A stretch of 64,000 bases of DNA from Xylophilus rhododendri. GTDB lineage: Bacteria > Pseudomonadota > Gammaproteobacteria > Burkholderiales > Burkholderiaceae_C. The notes under the pieces are model-generated. The model did not search any database. It saw only the letters and a program-made list of their open reading frames with translations, and had not been told where the DNA came from. Of the stretch, positions 54,410 through 63,568 are shown piece by piece. Where the stretch lies: positions 4,464,001 through 4,528,000 of the forward strand of contig NZ_CP047650.1 of NCBI RefSeq assembly GCF_009906855.1, written 5' to 3'. The first letter of the stretch is position 1; the number at the start of each line of letters is the position of its first letter. The position numbers and the translations under genes were made by a program.

Positions 54410-56473
54410 ATGTCATCGTCTCGCGTCCACGCCCCGTCTTCCTTCCTTCTGCTGCCGCTGGCCATGGCCCTGGCCTCGGTGTTCGGTGCCGCCGGCGCCC
54501 ACGCCGCCGACATCACGATCACCGGCAACAGCACGGCCGCGCAGTCGGTGGTCAAGAACCAGACCCTCACGGTGCAGTCCGGCGCCACGCTCACGGTAGG
54601 CGCCGGCGCCAACGCCGCCACCGTCACCGGCAATGGCGCGACCATCACCAACCTGGGCACCATGAGCACCACCGGCACCACCGCCATGGGCAACCAGAGC
54701 GGCCGCATCGTGCGCGACAACACCGGCGTCACCGGGCTGACGGTCAACAACGGCAGCGCGACCAATGCGAGCGCCGTGATGCAGACCGCCGACAACGACG
54801 TCATCCAGATGAACAAGGCCAGCGCCAGCGTCACGCTGAACAACTGGGGCTCGATGATCTCGTCGAATGCTTCCGGCGGCGGCGCGCAGGTGGTCGACTT
54901 CAACGCCATCACCTCCGGCGCCAACATCGTCAACAACTACGGCAGCATGCGCGCCACCGAAGCGGACGCGGTGCGCACCGGCGTCAACGGCGTGGTCAAC
55001 AACTTCGGCACCATCGAATCGACCACCACCACCGGCAGCAGCAGCGACGGGGTGGACATGCAGAGCAACTCCGGCGCGCTCATCAACAACTCCGGCAGCA
55101 TCGTGGGTGGCCGCCACGGCATCACCGGCGGCGCGGCCAACGCCACCAGCGTCTTCAGCGCCACCGTCAACAACAGCTTCAACAGCGTGATCCGCGGCTC
55201 CAACGGCTCGGGCATCAACATCGACGGCTTCAACGCCAAGGAGATGGTCTACGTCACCAACGCCGGCACCATCAGCGGCAACGGCATCACCGGCGATGGC
55301 GACGGGGTGGATGTGGACGGCCTGGTCACGGTGGTCAACACCGGCACCATCCAGTCGCTCAACGCCTTCAGCGCGGCCGGCAGCGGCCTGGCCTTCAGCG
55401 AGGGCATGAGCGTGGGCGGCGGCAGCATCACCAACTCCGGCGTCATCCGGGGCCTGGTGGCGGCCGGCAACACCAATGCGCTGGGCATCGGCATCACCCT
55501 GACCGGCAACGACATCACCACCGGCATCAACGCCGGCAAGCGCGACGGCATCTACGGCAACGCGCTGGTCGTCAACCAGTCCGGCGGCCTGATCCAGGGC
55601 CAGAACAGCTCGGCCATCGTCGCCAAGGGCCTGGCCAGCGGCTACACGGTCACCATCAACAACGCGGCCGGCGCCACCATCCGCGGCGGCGGCAGCAGCG
55701 ACGCGGCCATCCAGACCGGCCTGGACCGGACCGTCATCTCCAACAGCGGCCTGATCGACGGCTCCAGCAGCGGCAAGGCCATCAGCATGGGCAGCGGCGG
55801 CAACTCGCTCACCGTGAGCGGCGGCTCGGCCAGCATCCTGGGCAATATCGACGGCGGCGCCGGCGGCCGCAACACCATGACGCTGGACATCGGCAGCGGC
55901 AACCGCTTCGCCTACGCCGGCTCGATCGCCAACTTCGACACGGTCACGGTGGCCAGCGGCACCACCACGCTGTCCGGCCAGAGCAGCTACACCGGCACCA
56001 CGGTGCTGAGCAGCGGCGGCGTGCTGCAGCTGGCCTCGGCCAACACGCTGTCCTCGGCCAGCAGCCTGGACCTCGAAGGCGGCACCCTGGTGCTGTCCGG
56101 CGCCGGCTCCAACCAGACCTTCGCCAGCCTGAGCCTGGGCCGCAGTTCGAGCATCGACCTGGGCACTTCCTCGCTCACCTTCGCCTCGCTCGGCACCATC
56201 GCCTCCACCGCCACGCTGAGCATCGTCGGCCAGAGCGCCGACGGCACGCCGCTCTACGCCTTCCGGCTGCTGGGCGATTACAGCGGCAACACCGCCTTCG
56301 CCACGCTGCTGGCCAACACCACCATCGACGGCCTGAAGACCAGCCTGCGCTTCGACGGCACCTACACCACCGTCAGCGCCGTGCCGGAACCCGCCAGCCT
56401 GGCGATGCTGCTGGGCGGCCTGGGCCTGGTGGGGTTCATCGGACGCCGCCGCGGCGCCTTCGGCCGCGCCTGA
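54410..56473 (+). CDS. Secreted repeat-rich protein with PEP-CTERM sorting signal
   Basis: This 687-residue exported protein has a signal peptide (SFLLLPLAMALASVFGAAGA, cleavage near AHA-AD at residue 33). It continues with several hundred residues of Asn/Gly/Ser/Thr-rich repeats (for example NTGTIQSLNAF, NSGLIDGSSSG, NNYGSMRATEA), typical of a right-handed beta-helix. A passenger-type repeat near 520-545 reads SSYTGTTVLSSGGVLQLA. The C-terminus is a classic PEP-CTERM tail: VPEPASLAMLLGGLGLVGFI at 658, then a basic RRR cluster. There is no autotransporter barrel. It should be processed by an exosortase encoded elsewhere. A TTGACA at 54293 may be its -35 element, but I find no good -10. Confidence 0.88.
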   Translation: MSSSRVHAPSSFLLLPLAMALASVFGAAGAHAADITITGNSTAAQSVVKNQTLTVQSGATLTVGAGANAATVTGNGATITNLGTMSTTGTTAMGNQSGRIVRDNTGVTGLTVNNGSATNASAVMQTADNDVIQMNKASASVTLNNWGSMISSNASGGGAQVVDFNAITSGANIVNNYGSMRATEADAVRTGVNGVVNNFGTIESTTTTGSSSDGVDMQSNSGALINNSGSIVGGRHGITGGAANATSVFSATVNNSFNSVIRGSNGSGINIDGFNAKEMVYVTNAGTISGNGITGDGDGVDVDGLVTVVNTGTIQSLNAFSAAGSGLAFSEGMSVGGGSITNSGVIRGLVAAGNTNALGIGITLTGNDITTGINAGKRDGIYGNALVVNQSGGLIQGQNSSAIVAKGLASGYTVTINNAAGATIRGGGSSDAAIQTGLDRTVISNSGLIDGSSSGKAISMGSGGNSLTVSGGSASILGNIDGGAGGRNTMTLDIGSGNRFAYAGSIANFDTVTVASGTTTLSGQSSYTGTTVLSSGGVLQLASANTLSSASSLDLEGGTLVLSGAGSNQTFASLSLGRSSSIDLGTSSLTFASLGTIASTATLSIVGQSADGTPLYAFRLLGDYSGNTAFATLLANTTIDGLKTSLRFDGTYTTVSAVPEPASLAMLLGGLGLVGFIGRRRGAFGRA

Positions 56474-56644
56474 GCGCGGTCCGCGGGCCAGGCAGCGCAC
56501 GCGGCGTTTTCCTACGCGCCGACGGCGCTGCCCAAGCGGCGCGCCTCTCCTGCCTTGCGTCAGAGTGATATGCCGGTGGCAGGTGGCCTTTTCCAGGCCG
56601 CCTGCCCCGCATTTCAACCCTTTCGTCCAGACAGGAGTCCCCGC

Positions 56645-59152
56645 ATGGCTGCGCCGGACAAACTCGACCGCTACAAGGCCAAACGCAACTTCGCCATCAC
56701 CAGCGAGCCGGCCGAGGGCGGCGACGAGGGGAGCGAGGCGCTGAGCTTCGTCGTGCAGAAGCACTGGGCCAGCAGCCTGCACTACGACTTCCGCCTGGAG
56801 CTCGGCGGCGTGATGCTGAGCTGGGCCGTGCCCAAGGGCCCGAGCTACGACACGGCCGACAAACGCATGGCGGTGCATGTGGAGGACCACCCCATCTCGT
56901 ATTCCTCCTTCGAGGGCGAGATACCGGCGAAGCAGTACGGTGCGGGCAAGGTCATCATCTGGGACAAGGGCACCTGGCATCCCATCGGCGACCCGGAGCA
57001 GGGCTATCGCGACGGCAACCTCAAGTTCGAACTGCACGGCCACAAGCTGCTGGGCAAATGGGCGCTGATCCGCATCAAGAACCGGCAGTCCAGCAAGCAG
57101 GAAGCCTGGCTGCTGATCAAGGAGAAGGACGGCTACATGAAGCCGGCGGCCGAGTTCAGCGTGGTGGACGAGTACCCGGACAGCGTGGCCAGCCTGCCCG
57201 CGCCGACGAGCGCCGCCGCCAGCCCCAAGCCTGCGCCGGCAGCAGCTGAAGCGCCCAAGGCCGAGCTGCCCGCCAAACTCTCGCCCCAGCTCGCCACCCT
57301 GGTGGAAGGCCCGCCGCGCGATCCGGAGAACTGGGTCTACGAGATCAAGTTCGACGGCTACCGCCTGCTGGCCCGGGTGGATGGCAAGTCCATCCAGCTC
57401 TTCACCCGCAACGGCAACGACTGGACAAAGAAGCTCGCCTCCCTGCACGCCACGCTCAAGAAGATGAAGCTGCTGCGCGGCTGGTATGACGGGGAGATCG
57501 TGGTGCTCAACGACAAGGGCGTGCCCGACTTCGGCGCGCTGCAGAACGCCTTCGACGCGGAATCGACCGCGGACATCGTCTTCTTCGTCTTCGACGCCCC
57601 CTACCTCGACGGCCGCGACCTGCGTGGCCTGCCGCTGGATAGCCGGCGCGAGCAGCTGCAGCAGGTGCTGGCGGAGCGGCCATCGGAGCAGGTGCGTTTC
57701 AGCGATGTGTTCGACGCCCCGCCTCAGAGCATCGTCGCCTCGGCCTGCCAGATCGGGCTGGAGGGCGTGATCGCCAAGCGCCGCGACTCGGTCTACCGCT
57801 CCTCGCGTTCGGCCGACTGGATCAAACTCAAATGCAGCCACCGGCAGGAGTTCGTGATCGCCGGCTGGACCGATCCCAAGGGCTCGCGCAGCGGCATCGG
57901 CGCGCTGGTGCTGGGAGTGCATGACGAGGACGGCAAGCTGGTCTATGCGGGTAATGTCGGCACCGGCTTCAACAGCCGTTCGCTCGAAGAGATCCGCGCG
58001 CGGCTCGATGAGGTGCCGGCCACCAAGTCGCCCTTCGCGGCCAAGGTCGCGATGGTCGGCAAGCCGCACTGGGTGGAGCCGGTGCTGGTCGCGGAGGTGA
58101 CCTTCGGCGAGTGGACCTCCAGCGGCCATATCCGGCATTCGGTCTTCCACGGCCTGAGGACGGACAAGCCGGCCAGCGAGATCGTGCGCGAGAAGGCGGC
58201 CAGCGCGCCCAAGAAAACCAAGGCCAAGGCCCAACCCGTGGCGCGGCCGGCCGAGGCATCCCATGCGCTGTCCACCCGCCTGCGGGTGACCAACCCCGAG
58301 CGGGTGATAGACACCAGCACCGGCATCACCAAGGTGGAGCTGGTGCGCTACTACGCCCTGGTCGGCGAACTGATGATGGAGCACCTGCACGACCGGCCGG
58401 TCTCGCTGGTGCGGGCGCCGGCGGGTGTCGGCGGCCAGCTCTTCTTCCAGAAGCATGCCGAGACCGAGAAGCTGCCCGGCATCCGCCAGCTCGATCCGGC
58501 GCTCTACGCCAGCCATCCGCCGATGCTGGAGGTGGAGAGCCCGCAGGGCCTGCTGTCGGCCGCGCAGTGGAACGTGGTGGAGTTCCACACCCTCAACACC
58601 GTGGCGAGCAGCTTCGAGTTTCCCGACCGGCTGGTGTTCGACCTGGACCCGGGCGAGGGCGTGGCCTGGTCCGAGGTGAAGAAGGGCGCGGAGCTGATGC
58701 ATGTGTTCCTGGAGCAGCTCGGCCTGCCGGGCTTTCTGAAGACCAGCGGCGGAAAGGGCCTGCATGTCGTCGTGCCGATCAAGCGCCAGCACGACTGGGA
58801 CAGCGCCAAGGGCTTCGCGCAGGCGGTGGTGCAGCACATGGCCCAGACCCTGCCGCAGCTCTTCGTGGCCAAGAGCGGGCCGAAGAACCGGGTCGGCAAG
58901 ATCTTCATCGACTACCTGCGCAACGGCCTGGGCGCGACCACCGCCTGCGCCTGGTCGGCGCGGGCACGGCCGGGGCTGGGCATCTCGGTGCCGGTGGGCT
59001 GGGACGAGCTGGGCAAACTCAAGGGCGGCGACCACTGGACCATCCGCAGCGCGCAGACACGGCTGGACAAGGGCAACGAACCCTGGGCCGGTTATGCCAA
59101 GGCGACCAAGGCGCTGACCAAGGCGATGAAGCTGATCGGCTACCAGGCCTAG
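56645..59152 (+). CDS. ligD: Multifunctional DNA ligase D (phosphoesterase-ligase-polymerase)
   Basis: LigD processes and seals double-strand breaks in bacterial non-homologous end joining. The 835-residue protein has three modules. The 3'-phosphoesterase (about residues 10-165) carries VVQKHWASSLHYDFRLELGG and VEDHPISY. The ATP-dependent ligase (about 215-510) has the nucleotidyl Lys K235 in YEIKFDGYR. The polymerase/primase (about 535-820) has LVFDLDPGEG (metal Asp near 666 and 668) and LKTSGGKGLHVVVP. The order PE-LIG-POL is the less common arrangement compared with Pseudomonas (which is also PE first) and mycobacteria (POL first). The ATG at 56645 gives the family start. ku lies 443 bp downstream on the same strand. 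Confidence 0.95.
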   Translation: MAAPDKLDRYKAKRNFAITSEPAEGGDEGSEALSFVVQKHWASSLHYDFRLELGGVMLSWAVPKGPSYDTADKRMAVHVEDHPISYSSFEGEIPAKQYGAGKVIIWDKGTWHPIGDPEQGYRDGNLKFELHGHKLLGKWALIRIKNRQSSKQEAWLLIKEKDGYMKPAAEFSVVDEYPDSVASLPAPTSAAASPKPAPAAAEAPKAELPAKLSPQLATLVEGPPRDPENWVYEIKFDGYRLLARVDGKSIQLFTRNGNDWTKKLASLHATLKKMKLLRGWYDGEIVVLNDKGVPDFGALQNAFDAESTADIVFFVFDAPYLDGRDLRGLPLDSRREQLQQVLAERPSEQVRFSDVFDAPPQSIVASACQIGLEGVIAKRRDSVYRSSRSADWIKLKCSHRQEFVIAGWTDPKGSRSGIGALVLGVHDEDGKLVYAGNVGTGFNSRSLEEIRARLDEVPATKSPFAAKVAMVGKPHWVEPVLVAEVTFGEWTSSGHIRHSVFHGLRTDKPASEIVREKAASAPKKTKAKAQPVARPAEASHALSTRLRVTNPERVIDTSTGITKVELVRYYALVGELMMEHLHDRPVSLVRAPAGVGGQLFFQKHAETEKLPGIRQLDPALYASHPPMLEVESPQGLLSAAQWNVVEFHTLNTVASSFEFPDRLVFDLDPGEGVAWSEVKKGAELMHVFLEQLGLPGFLKTSGGKGLHVVVPIKRQHDWDSAKGFAQAVVQHMAQTLPQLFVAKSGPKNRVGKIFIDYLRNGLGATTACAWSARARPGLGISVPVGWDELGKLKGGDHWTIRSAQTRLDKGNEPWAGYAKATKALTKAMKLIGYQA

Positions 59153-59445
59153 CGCGCGGGGCCGAAGCCGAAGGCGCCGGGTTTTCTCGGCGCGTCGTCC
59201 TCGGCCGGCTCATCGTTCCCGGGGGCGTCGTCTGCCGTGCGGGGACCGGCGTCCAGGTCTTCCACCAGAGCCTGCAGCGCCAGCAGGCCTTTGGCCATCG
59301 CATCGCCGTAGTGCGCAAGGGCGCGGTCGGCGCGGTCCAGCGGCCGCCACGTGTCCTCTTCCTGTTCGATCAATACCCAGACGAAACCGCCCTCGGCTTC
59401 GTCCACATACACGGCAATCCGGCGCAGCTCGGTCTTCATCCGCAC
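59149..59445 (-). CDS. Small acidic hypothetical protein between ligD and ku
   Basis: This 98-residue frame starts MRMKTELRRIAVYVDEAEGG and continues FVWVLIEQEEDTWRPLDRAD, a compact two-strand-plus-helix look. It ends in an Asp/Pro/Glu-rich tail that is probably disordered. It is convergent with ligD (4-bp end overlap) and divergent from ku. I recognise no family. Codon use is consistent with coding, and the orientation inside an NHEJ locus is unusual. Confidence 0.55.
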   Translation of the reverse strand: MRMKTELRRIAVYVDEAEGGFVWVLIEQEEDTWRPLDRADRALAHYGDAMAKGLLALQALVEDLDAGPRTADDAPGNDEPAEDDAPRKPGAFGFGPAR

Positions 59446-59595
59446 AGCCTAGACGGCCGGGTCCCCGCGACTGCATCAGACCGTATCAGCACCCGGCTGA
59501 CCGCCTGTTGCCGGCCCCACCTACAAGCCCGCGCAACGGCCGGCCCGCACACTGGCCGCCAACCTGCCGGACCTCCCGGCGCAGCGAGGATCCTC

Positions 59596-60471
59596 ATGGC
59601 AACTGGCAGTCGTACCCTCTGGAAAGGTGCCATCACCTTCGGCCTGGTCCATATCCCCGTCGGCCTGCACACCGCTTCGGTGGAGCAGGGCGTGGACTTC
59701 GACTGGCTGGACAAACGCAGCATGGACCCGGTCGGCTACAAACGCATCAACAAGAAGACCGGCAAGGAGATCGACAAGGACGACATCGTCAAGGGCGTTC
59801 AATACGCCGAGGGCAAGTACGTGCTGATCTCGCCGGAGGAGATCGAGAAGGTCTTCCCGCGCACCACCCAGACCATCGCCATAGACCGCTTCATCGACGC
59901 CACCGACATCCCCTTCGTCTTCCTGGAGCGGCCCTATTACGTGGCGCCGGTCAACAAGAGCGACAAGGTCTACGCCCTGCTGCGCGAGACCTTGGTCAAG
60001 ACCAACAAGATCGGCCTGGCCAAGGTGGTCATCTCCACCAAACAGCACCTGGCCGCGCTGGTGCCGTCCGGCCCGGCGCTGGTGCTCAACCTGCTGCGCT
60101 GGGGCGACGAGGTCAAGACGCTGGACACGCTGAGCCTGCCGCCCGAAGGCAGCAAGGCCGGCTTCAGCGCGGCCGAGATGAAGATGGCCACCCAGCTCGT
60201 CAAGGAGATGACGGGCAAGTGGGATCCGGAAGACTTCAAGGACGAATTCCGCGCCCAGGTCATGAAGCTGGTGGACCAGAAGGTCAAGGCCGGCAAGACC
60301 GAGACGGTGCTGCAGCCGGAGGAGGACGAACCGGAAGGCGGCGGCGAGGTGATCGACCTGACGGCGCTGCTGCAGCGCAGTTTGAAGGGCGGCGCCAAGG
60401 CGGCCGCGAAGAAGGCGCCGGCCAGGAAGGCTTCGCCCCGGTCGGTGGTCCAGAAGAAGAAGGCGGCTTGA
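59596..60471 (+). CDS. ku: Non-homologous end joining protein Ku
   Basis: This homodimeric DNA-end-binding protein recruits LigD to double-strand breaks. The 291 residues begin ATGSRTLWKGAITFGLVHIP, the bacterial Ku signature. VGYKRINKKTGKEIDKDDIV, ALLRETLVKTNKIGLAKVVI and MKMATQLVKEMTGKWDPEDF follow. The C-terminus is a Lys/Ala-rich tail (GAKAAAKKAPARKASPRSVV), as in many bacterial Ku proteins that use it to bind DNA or LigD. The ATG at 59596 is the family start; the frame stays open across ligD only because of GC bias. Confidence 0.95.
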   Translation: MATGSRTLWKGAITFGLVHIPVGLHTASVEQGVDFDWLDKRSMDPVGYKRINKKTGKEIDKDDIVKGVQYAEGKYVLISPEEIEKVFPRTTQTIAIDRFIDATDIPFVFLERPYYVAPVNKSDKVYALLRETLVKTNKIGLAKVVISTKQHLAALVPSGPALVLNLLRWGDEVKTLDTLSLPPEGSKAGFSAAEMKMATQLVKEMTGKWDPEDFKDEFRAQVMKLVDQKVKAGKTETVLQPEEDEPEGGGEVIDLTALLQRSLKGGAKAAAKKAPARKASPRSVVQKKKAA

Positions 60472-60486
60472 TGCGCCGCTGATGGC

Positions 60487-61395
60487 TCAGCGTGTGGTCG
60501 GATGCGTCCGCACGAAATCCACGAAAGCCTGCAGCGGCGCCGGCAGCAGACGCCGGCCGGGGTAGTAGAGGAAGGGCCCGGAGAACTGCGGCCACCAGCC
60601 CTCCAGCACCGGCTCCAGCGCGCCGCTGTCGAAGTGCGGCTGCAGCCAGTCCTCGAACAGGTAGACGAGGCCCGAGCCGGCCATGGCCGCTTCCACCGCC
60701 AGGTCCACCGCCGCGCCGGACTGCACGATGAGCCGCGAGACCGGCTCGATCTGCAGCTTCTCGCCAGCCTTCTCGAACTCCCAGGCCGGCATGGCGCCGC
60801 TGTGGAAACGCATGCGCAGGCAGCGGTGCTTGAGCAGCTCCTGCGGATGCTTCGGCCGGCCGAACTGCTTGAGATAGCCCGGCGAGGCGGCGCAGGCGAA
60901 GCGTTGCAGGCGCGGGCCGATGGGCACGGCGATCATGTCCTGCTCCAGGCGCTCGTCGTAGCGGATGCCGGCGTCGCAGCCAGCGGCCAGCACATCGACG
61001 AAGCTGTCCTCGGCAATGATGTCGAGCACGATGTCCGGATAGGCCGCGAGGAAGCCCGGCACGATGGCCGGCAGCACCAGGCGCACGGCGCTCACCGGCA
61101 CGTTCAGGCGCAGGGTGCCGGCCGGCCGGTCGCGAAAGGCATTGACCACGTCCAGCGCCGCCTCCACCTCGCCCAGGGCCGGCGCCAGGCGCTCCAGCAG
61201 GCGCTGGCCGGCCTCGGTCGGCAGCACGCTGCGGGTGGTGCGGTTGAGCAGGCGCACGCCGAGCTGGGTTTCGAGCCGGCGCACCGCCTCGCTGACGGCC
61301 GAGGCGCTCTGCCCGTTCTGCCGCGCCGCGCCGCGAAAGCCCTTGGCGCGCACCACGGCGACAAAGGCATGGAGGTCACCGAGGTCAGCTTGCAT
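60487..61395 (-). CDS. LysR family regulator divergent from an aldo/keto reductase
   Basis: This 302-residue LysR regulator has its HTH at about residues 5-62 (LHAFVAVVRAKGFRGAARQN, then SASAVSEAVRRLETQLGVRL). The ligand-binding part begins LRLNVPVSAVRLVLPAIVPG. It is divergent from the aldo/keto reductase, with 99 bp between starts, a very common pairing in which the regulator controls the reductase. Confidence 0.88.
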   Translation of the reverse strand: MQADLGDLHAFVAVVRAKGFRGAARQNGQSASAVSEAVRRLETQLGVRLLNRTTRSVLPTEAGQRLLERLAPALGEVEAALDVVNAFRDRPAGTLRLNVPVSAVRLVLPAIVPGFLAAYPDIVLDIIAEDSFVDVLAAGCDAGIRYDERLEQDMIAVPIGPRLQRFACAASPGYLKQFGRPKHPQELLKHRCLRMRFHSGAMPAWEFEKAGEKLQIEPVSRLIVQSGAAVDLAVEAAMAGSGLVYLFEDWLQPHFDSGALEPVLEGWWPQFSGPFLYYPGRRLLPAPLQAFVDFVRTHPTTR

Positions 61396-61494
61396 CGTGC
61401 GGATTTCAGCACAGCCCGTGCGGAAACGACGGGCTTATCGCACAGAGCCCCGAAACCTAGACTGGGCCGCATCCCATCCGAAAGGCAAGACACC

Positions 61495-62376
61495 ATGAGC
61501 GACATCCAGAAATCCGGCAGTTATCTCCTCGCAGGCCGCCAGGTCAAACGCCTGGGCTACGGCGCCATGCAGCTCGCCGGCCCCGGCGTGTTCGGCCCGC
61601 CCAAGGACCGCGCCGCCGCCCTGGCCGTGCTGCGTGCCGCGGTGGAAGCGGGGGTGAACCACATCGACACCAGCGACTTCTACGGCCCGCACATCACCAA
61701 CCAGCTGATCCGCGAGGCGCTGCATCCCTATGGCCAGGACCTGACCCTGGTCACCAAGGTCGGCGCGGTGCGCGACGACAAGGGCGGCTGGCTGCCGGCC
61801 TTCTCGGCCGAGGCCCTGGAAAAGGCGGTGCACGACAACCTGCGCAACTTGGGTCTGGACGTCTTGGAGGTGGTCAACCTGCGCGCCATGTTCGATGTGC
61901 ACGGCCCGGCCGAAGGTTCGATCGAGGCGCCGCTGAGCGCCCTGGCCCGGCTTCAGCAGCGCGGCCTGGTGCGGCACATCGGCCTGAGCAATGTGACCAC
62001 CACGCAGATCGCCGAGGGCCAGCGCATCTGCCCCATCGTGTGTGTGCAGAACCAGTACAACCTGGTCAACCGCAGCGACGACGCCCTGGTCGACAGCCTG
62101 GCGAAGGACGGCATCGCCTATGTGCCCTTCTTCCCGCTGGGCGGCTTCAGCCCGCTGCAGTCGCAGGGCCTGTCGGAGGTGGCGACGCAGCTGGGCGCCA
62201 CGCCGATGCAGGTGGCGCTGGCCTGGCTGCTGAAGCGTTCGCCCAACATCCTGCTGATTCCGGGCACCTCCTCGCTGGGCCATCTGCGCGAGAACCTGGC
62301 GGCGGGCGGCCTGGAACTGTCGGCCGAGGTGATGACGGCGCTGGACGGTGTTGCCGCCGGAGCCGCCGCGCACTGA
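61495..62376 (+). CDS. Aldo/keto reductase family oxidoreductase
   Basis: This NADPH-dependent TIM-barrel reductase has 293 residues. The catalytic tetrad region is visible in HIDTSDFYGPHITNQLIREA (Asp and Tyr) and LTLVTKVGAVRDDKGGWLPA (Lys). The barrel continues with GLVRHIGLSNVTTTQIAEGQ, CVQNQYNLVNRSDDALVDSL and ILLIPGTSSLGHLRENLAAG, the cofactor site. The usual active-site His is not obvious at its normal place (NLRAMFDVHG). The ATG at 61495 is the family start. The carbonyl substrate is unknown. Confidence 0.9.
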   Translation: MSDIQKSGSYLLAGRQVKRLGYGAMQLAGPGVFGPPKDRAAALAVLRAAVEAGVNHIDTSDFYGPHITNQLIREALHPYGQDLTLVTKVGAVRDDKGGWLPAFSAEALEKAVHDNLRNLGLDVLEVVNLRAMFDVHGPAEGSIEAPLSALARLQQRGLVRHIGLSNVTTTQIAEGQRICPIVCVQNQYNLVNRSDDALVDSLAKDGIAYVPFFPLGGFSPLQSQGLSEVATQLGATPMQVALAWLLKRSPNILLIPGTSSLGHLRENLAAGGLELSAEVMTALDGVAAGAAAH

Positions 62377-62419
62377 GCGGGTAGAGTCGGCCGCCACTTC
62401 CACCGCGAGCCGACACGCC

Positions 62420-63142
62420 ATGAACCCACTGCAGTCCGAACTGCGCCGCCTTTACCTCCTGCCCCCGGCCAGCGAAGGGGAGGGCGATGCGGCGCCGCGG
62501 GATGCCCACCGTTGCCTGGTGCTGGAGCTGGCGCGTGCGCCGGGCTGGGGCGTGCTGTCCCGGGTCTGGCAAGGCGTGCAGGCCGAGCTGGAATTGCCGG
62601 CCCCGGCCATCGCGGTATCGGGCACCGACGGGCTGCAGCTGTGGTTCTCCCTGGTGCAGCCGGTCGGCATGGCGCGCGGCCATGCTTTCCTTGAAGGGCT
62701 GGCCGCGCGTTTCCTGGCCGATGTCGATGTGCGCCGGCTGCGGATGTTCCCCTCGGCCCGCGACGGCATGGCGCCACCGCCGGTGCCGGCCCTGCAGGGC
62801 GATTCGGGCAACTGGTCGGCCTTCATCGCGCCGGACCTGGCGCCGGTCTTCGAGGAAACACCCTGGCTCGATATCCCGCCCGGCAACGAGGGCCAGGCCG
62901 CGCTGCTGCGCACCATGCGTTCGATCAGCCGCAGCAATTTCGAGGATGCGATGGCGCTGCTGGCGCCCGCAGCCTCGTCGGCCCTGGCGGTCCAGCCCGG
63001 CCCGCTGGTGACGACCGATGTTCCCCTGCCCGCCAACGATCCCCGCCGCTTCCTGCAGAAGGTCATGGACGACGAATCGGTGGACCTCGCCTTGCGTATC
63101 GAGGCTGCGAAGGCCCTGCTGCAGACCGCTGCGTCGCGCTAG
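62420..63142 (+). CDS. Hypothetical protein
   Basis: This 240-residue cytoplasmic-type protein has no signal peptide or membrane helix. The middle (AIAVSGTDGLQLWFSLVQPV, ADVDVRRLRMFPSARDGMA) reads as a compact alpha/beta domain. The C-terminal third (DPRRFLQKVMDDESVDLALR, IEAAKALLQTAASR) is helical and is preceded by a proline-rich linker. The ATG at 62420 is the first plausible start after the aldo/keto reductase, 43 bp downstream on the same strand. I do not recognise the family with confidence. Confidence 0.65.
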   Translation: MNPLQSELRRLYLLPPASEGEGDAAPRDAHRCLVLELARAPGWGVLSRVWQGVQAELELPAPAIAVSGTDGLQLWFSLVQPVGMARGHAFLEGLAARFLADVDVRRLRMFPSARDGMAPPPVPALQGDSGNWSAFIAPDLAPVFEETPWLDIPPGNEGQAALLRTMRSISRSNFEDAMALLAPAASSALAVQPGPLVTTDVPLPANDPRRFLQKVMDDESVDLALRIEAAKALLQTAASR

Positions 63143-63148
63143 CCAGCT

Positions 63149-63503
63149 TCAATCGCCGAAACCGGCCAGGTTCAGGGCATACGAGCGGCCGATCCACAAA
63201 GCCCTGTCCCGATGGTCGCCCAGCCCATCGCCGGTATTGGGATGCAGGAACACATCCAGCGCGCCATGGTTCAGCGCCAGCCAACTGGTGACCTCCGCAA
63301 AGGCGGATGTGGGTACCGCCAGCTGGTAGCATCCACATCGGATGCGGGCCTACGGGCTTCTCATGAAAGCGGCCGATCTGGACCATGCTTGCCAGTTCGG
63401 CGGTGATCCTCTCGCGTAACGCCCAGGCCGCATCGCGGCTGTCGGCATCGAAATAGACATGGGCGTGCCAGTCGCGGATGGAGGCGGTGTCGCTTGCTTG
63501 CAT
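63149..63503 (-). pseudogene. DOPA 4,5-dioxygenase-like protein, frameshifted
   Basis: The first half reads IRDWHAHVYFDADSRDAAWA and GRFHEKPVGPHPMW, the iron-binding start of the DOPA 4,5-dioxygenase family. After TGGATGC at about 63330 the family sequence continues only in another frame: YQLAVPTSAFAEVTSWLALN, then HGALDVFLHPNTGDGLGDHR and IGRSYALNLAGFGD, then a stop at 63149. The 355 nt from the ATG at 63503 to that stop are one base too many for a single frame, so one inserted base explains it. Corrected, the protein would be about 117 residues, the normal size. It may be a recent pseudogene or a sequencing error. As given, the first frame runs on past 63149 into unrelated residues. Confidence 0.82.
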
Positions 63504-63568
63504 GGTCCTGCGATTGTGGCCCGGGGATGCGATAGTGCCCGGCCCTGCCAACGAAAGGACCTGTGCGC

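Noticed and set aside
54413..59035. A 1540-codon open frame on the minus strand opposite the PEP-CTERM protein and ligD
   Set aside because: It is antisense to two well-supported genes, is low-complexity (Val/Ala/Gly/Asp-rich) and matches no domain; GC bias at third positions keeps such frames open.
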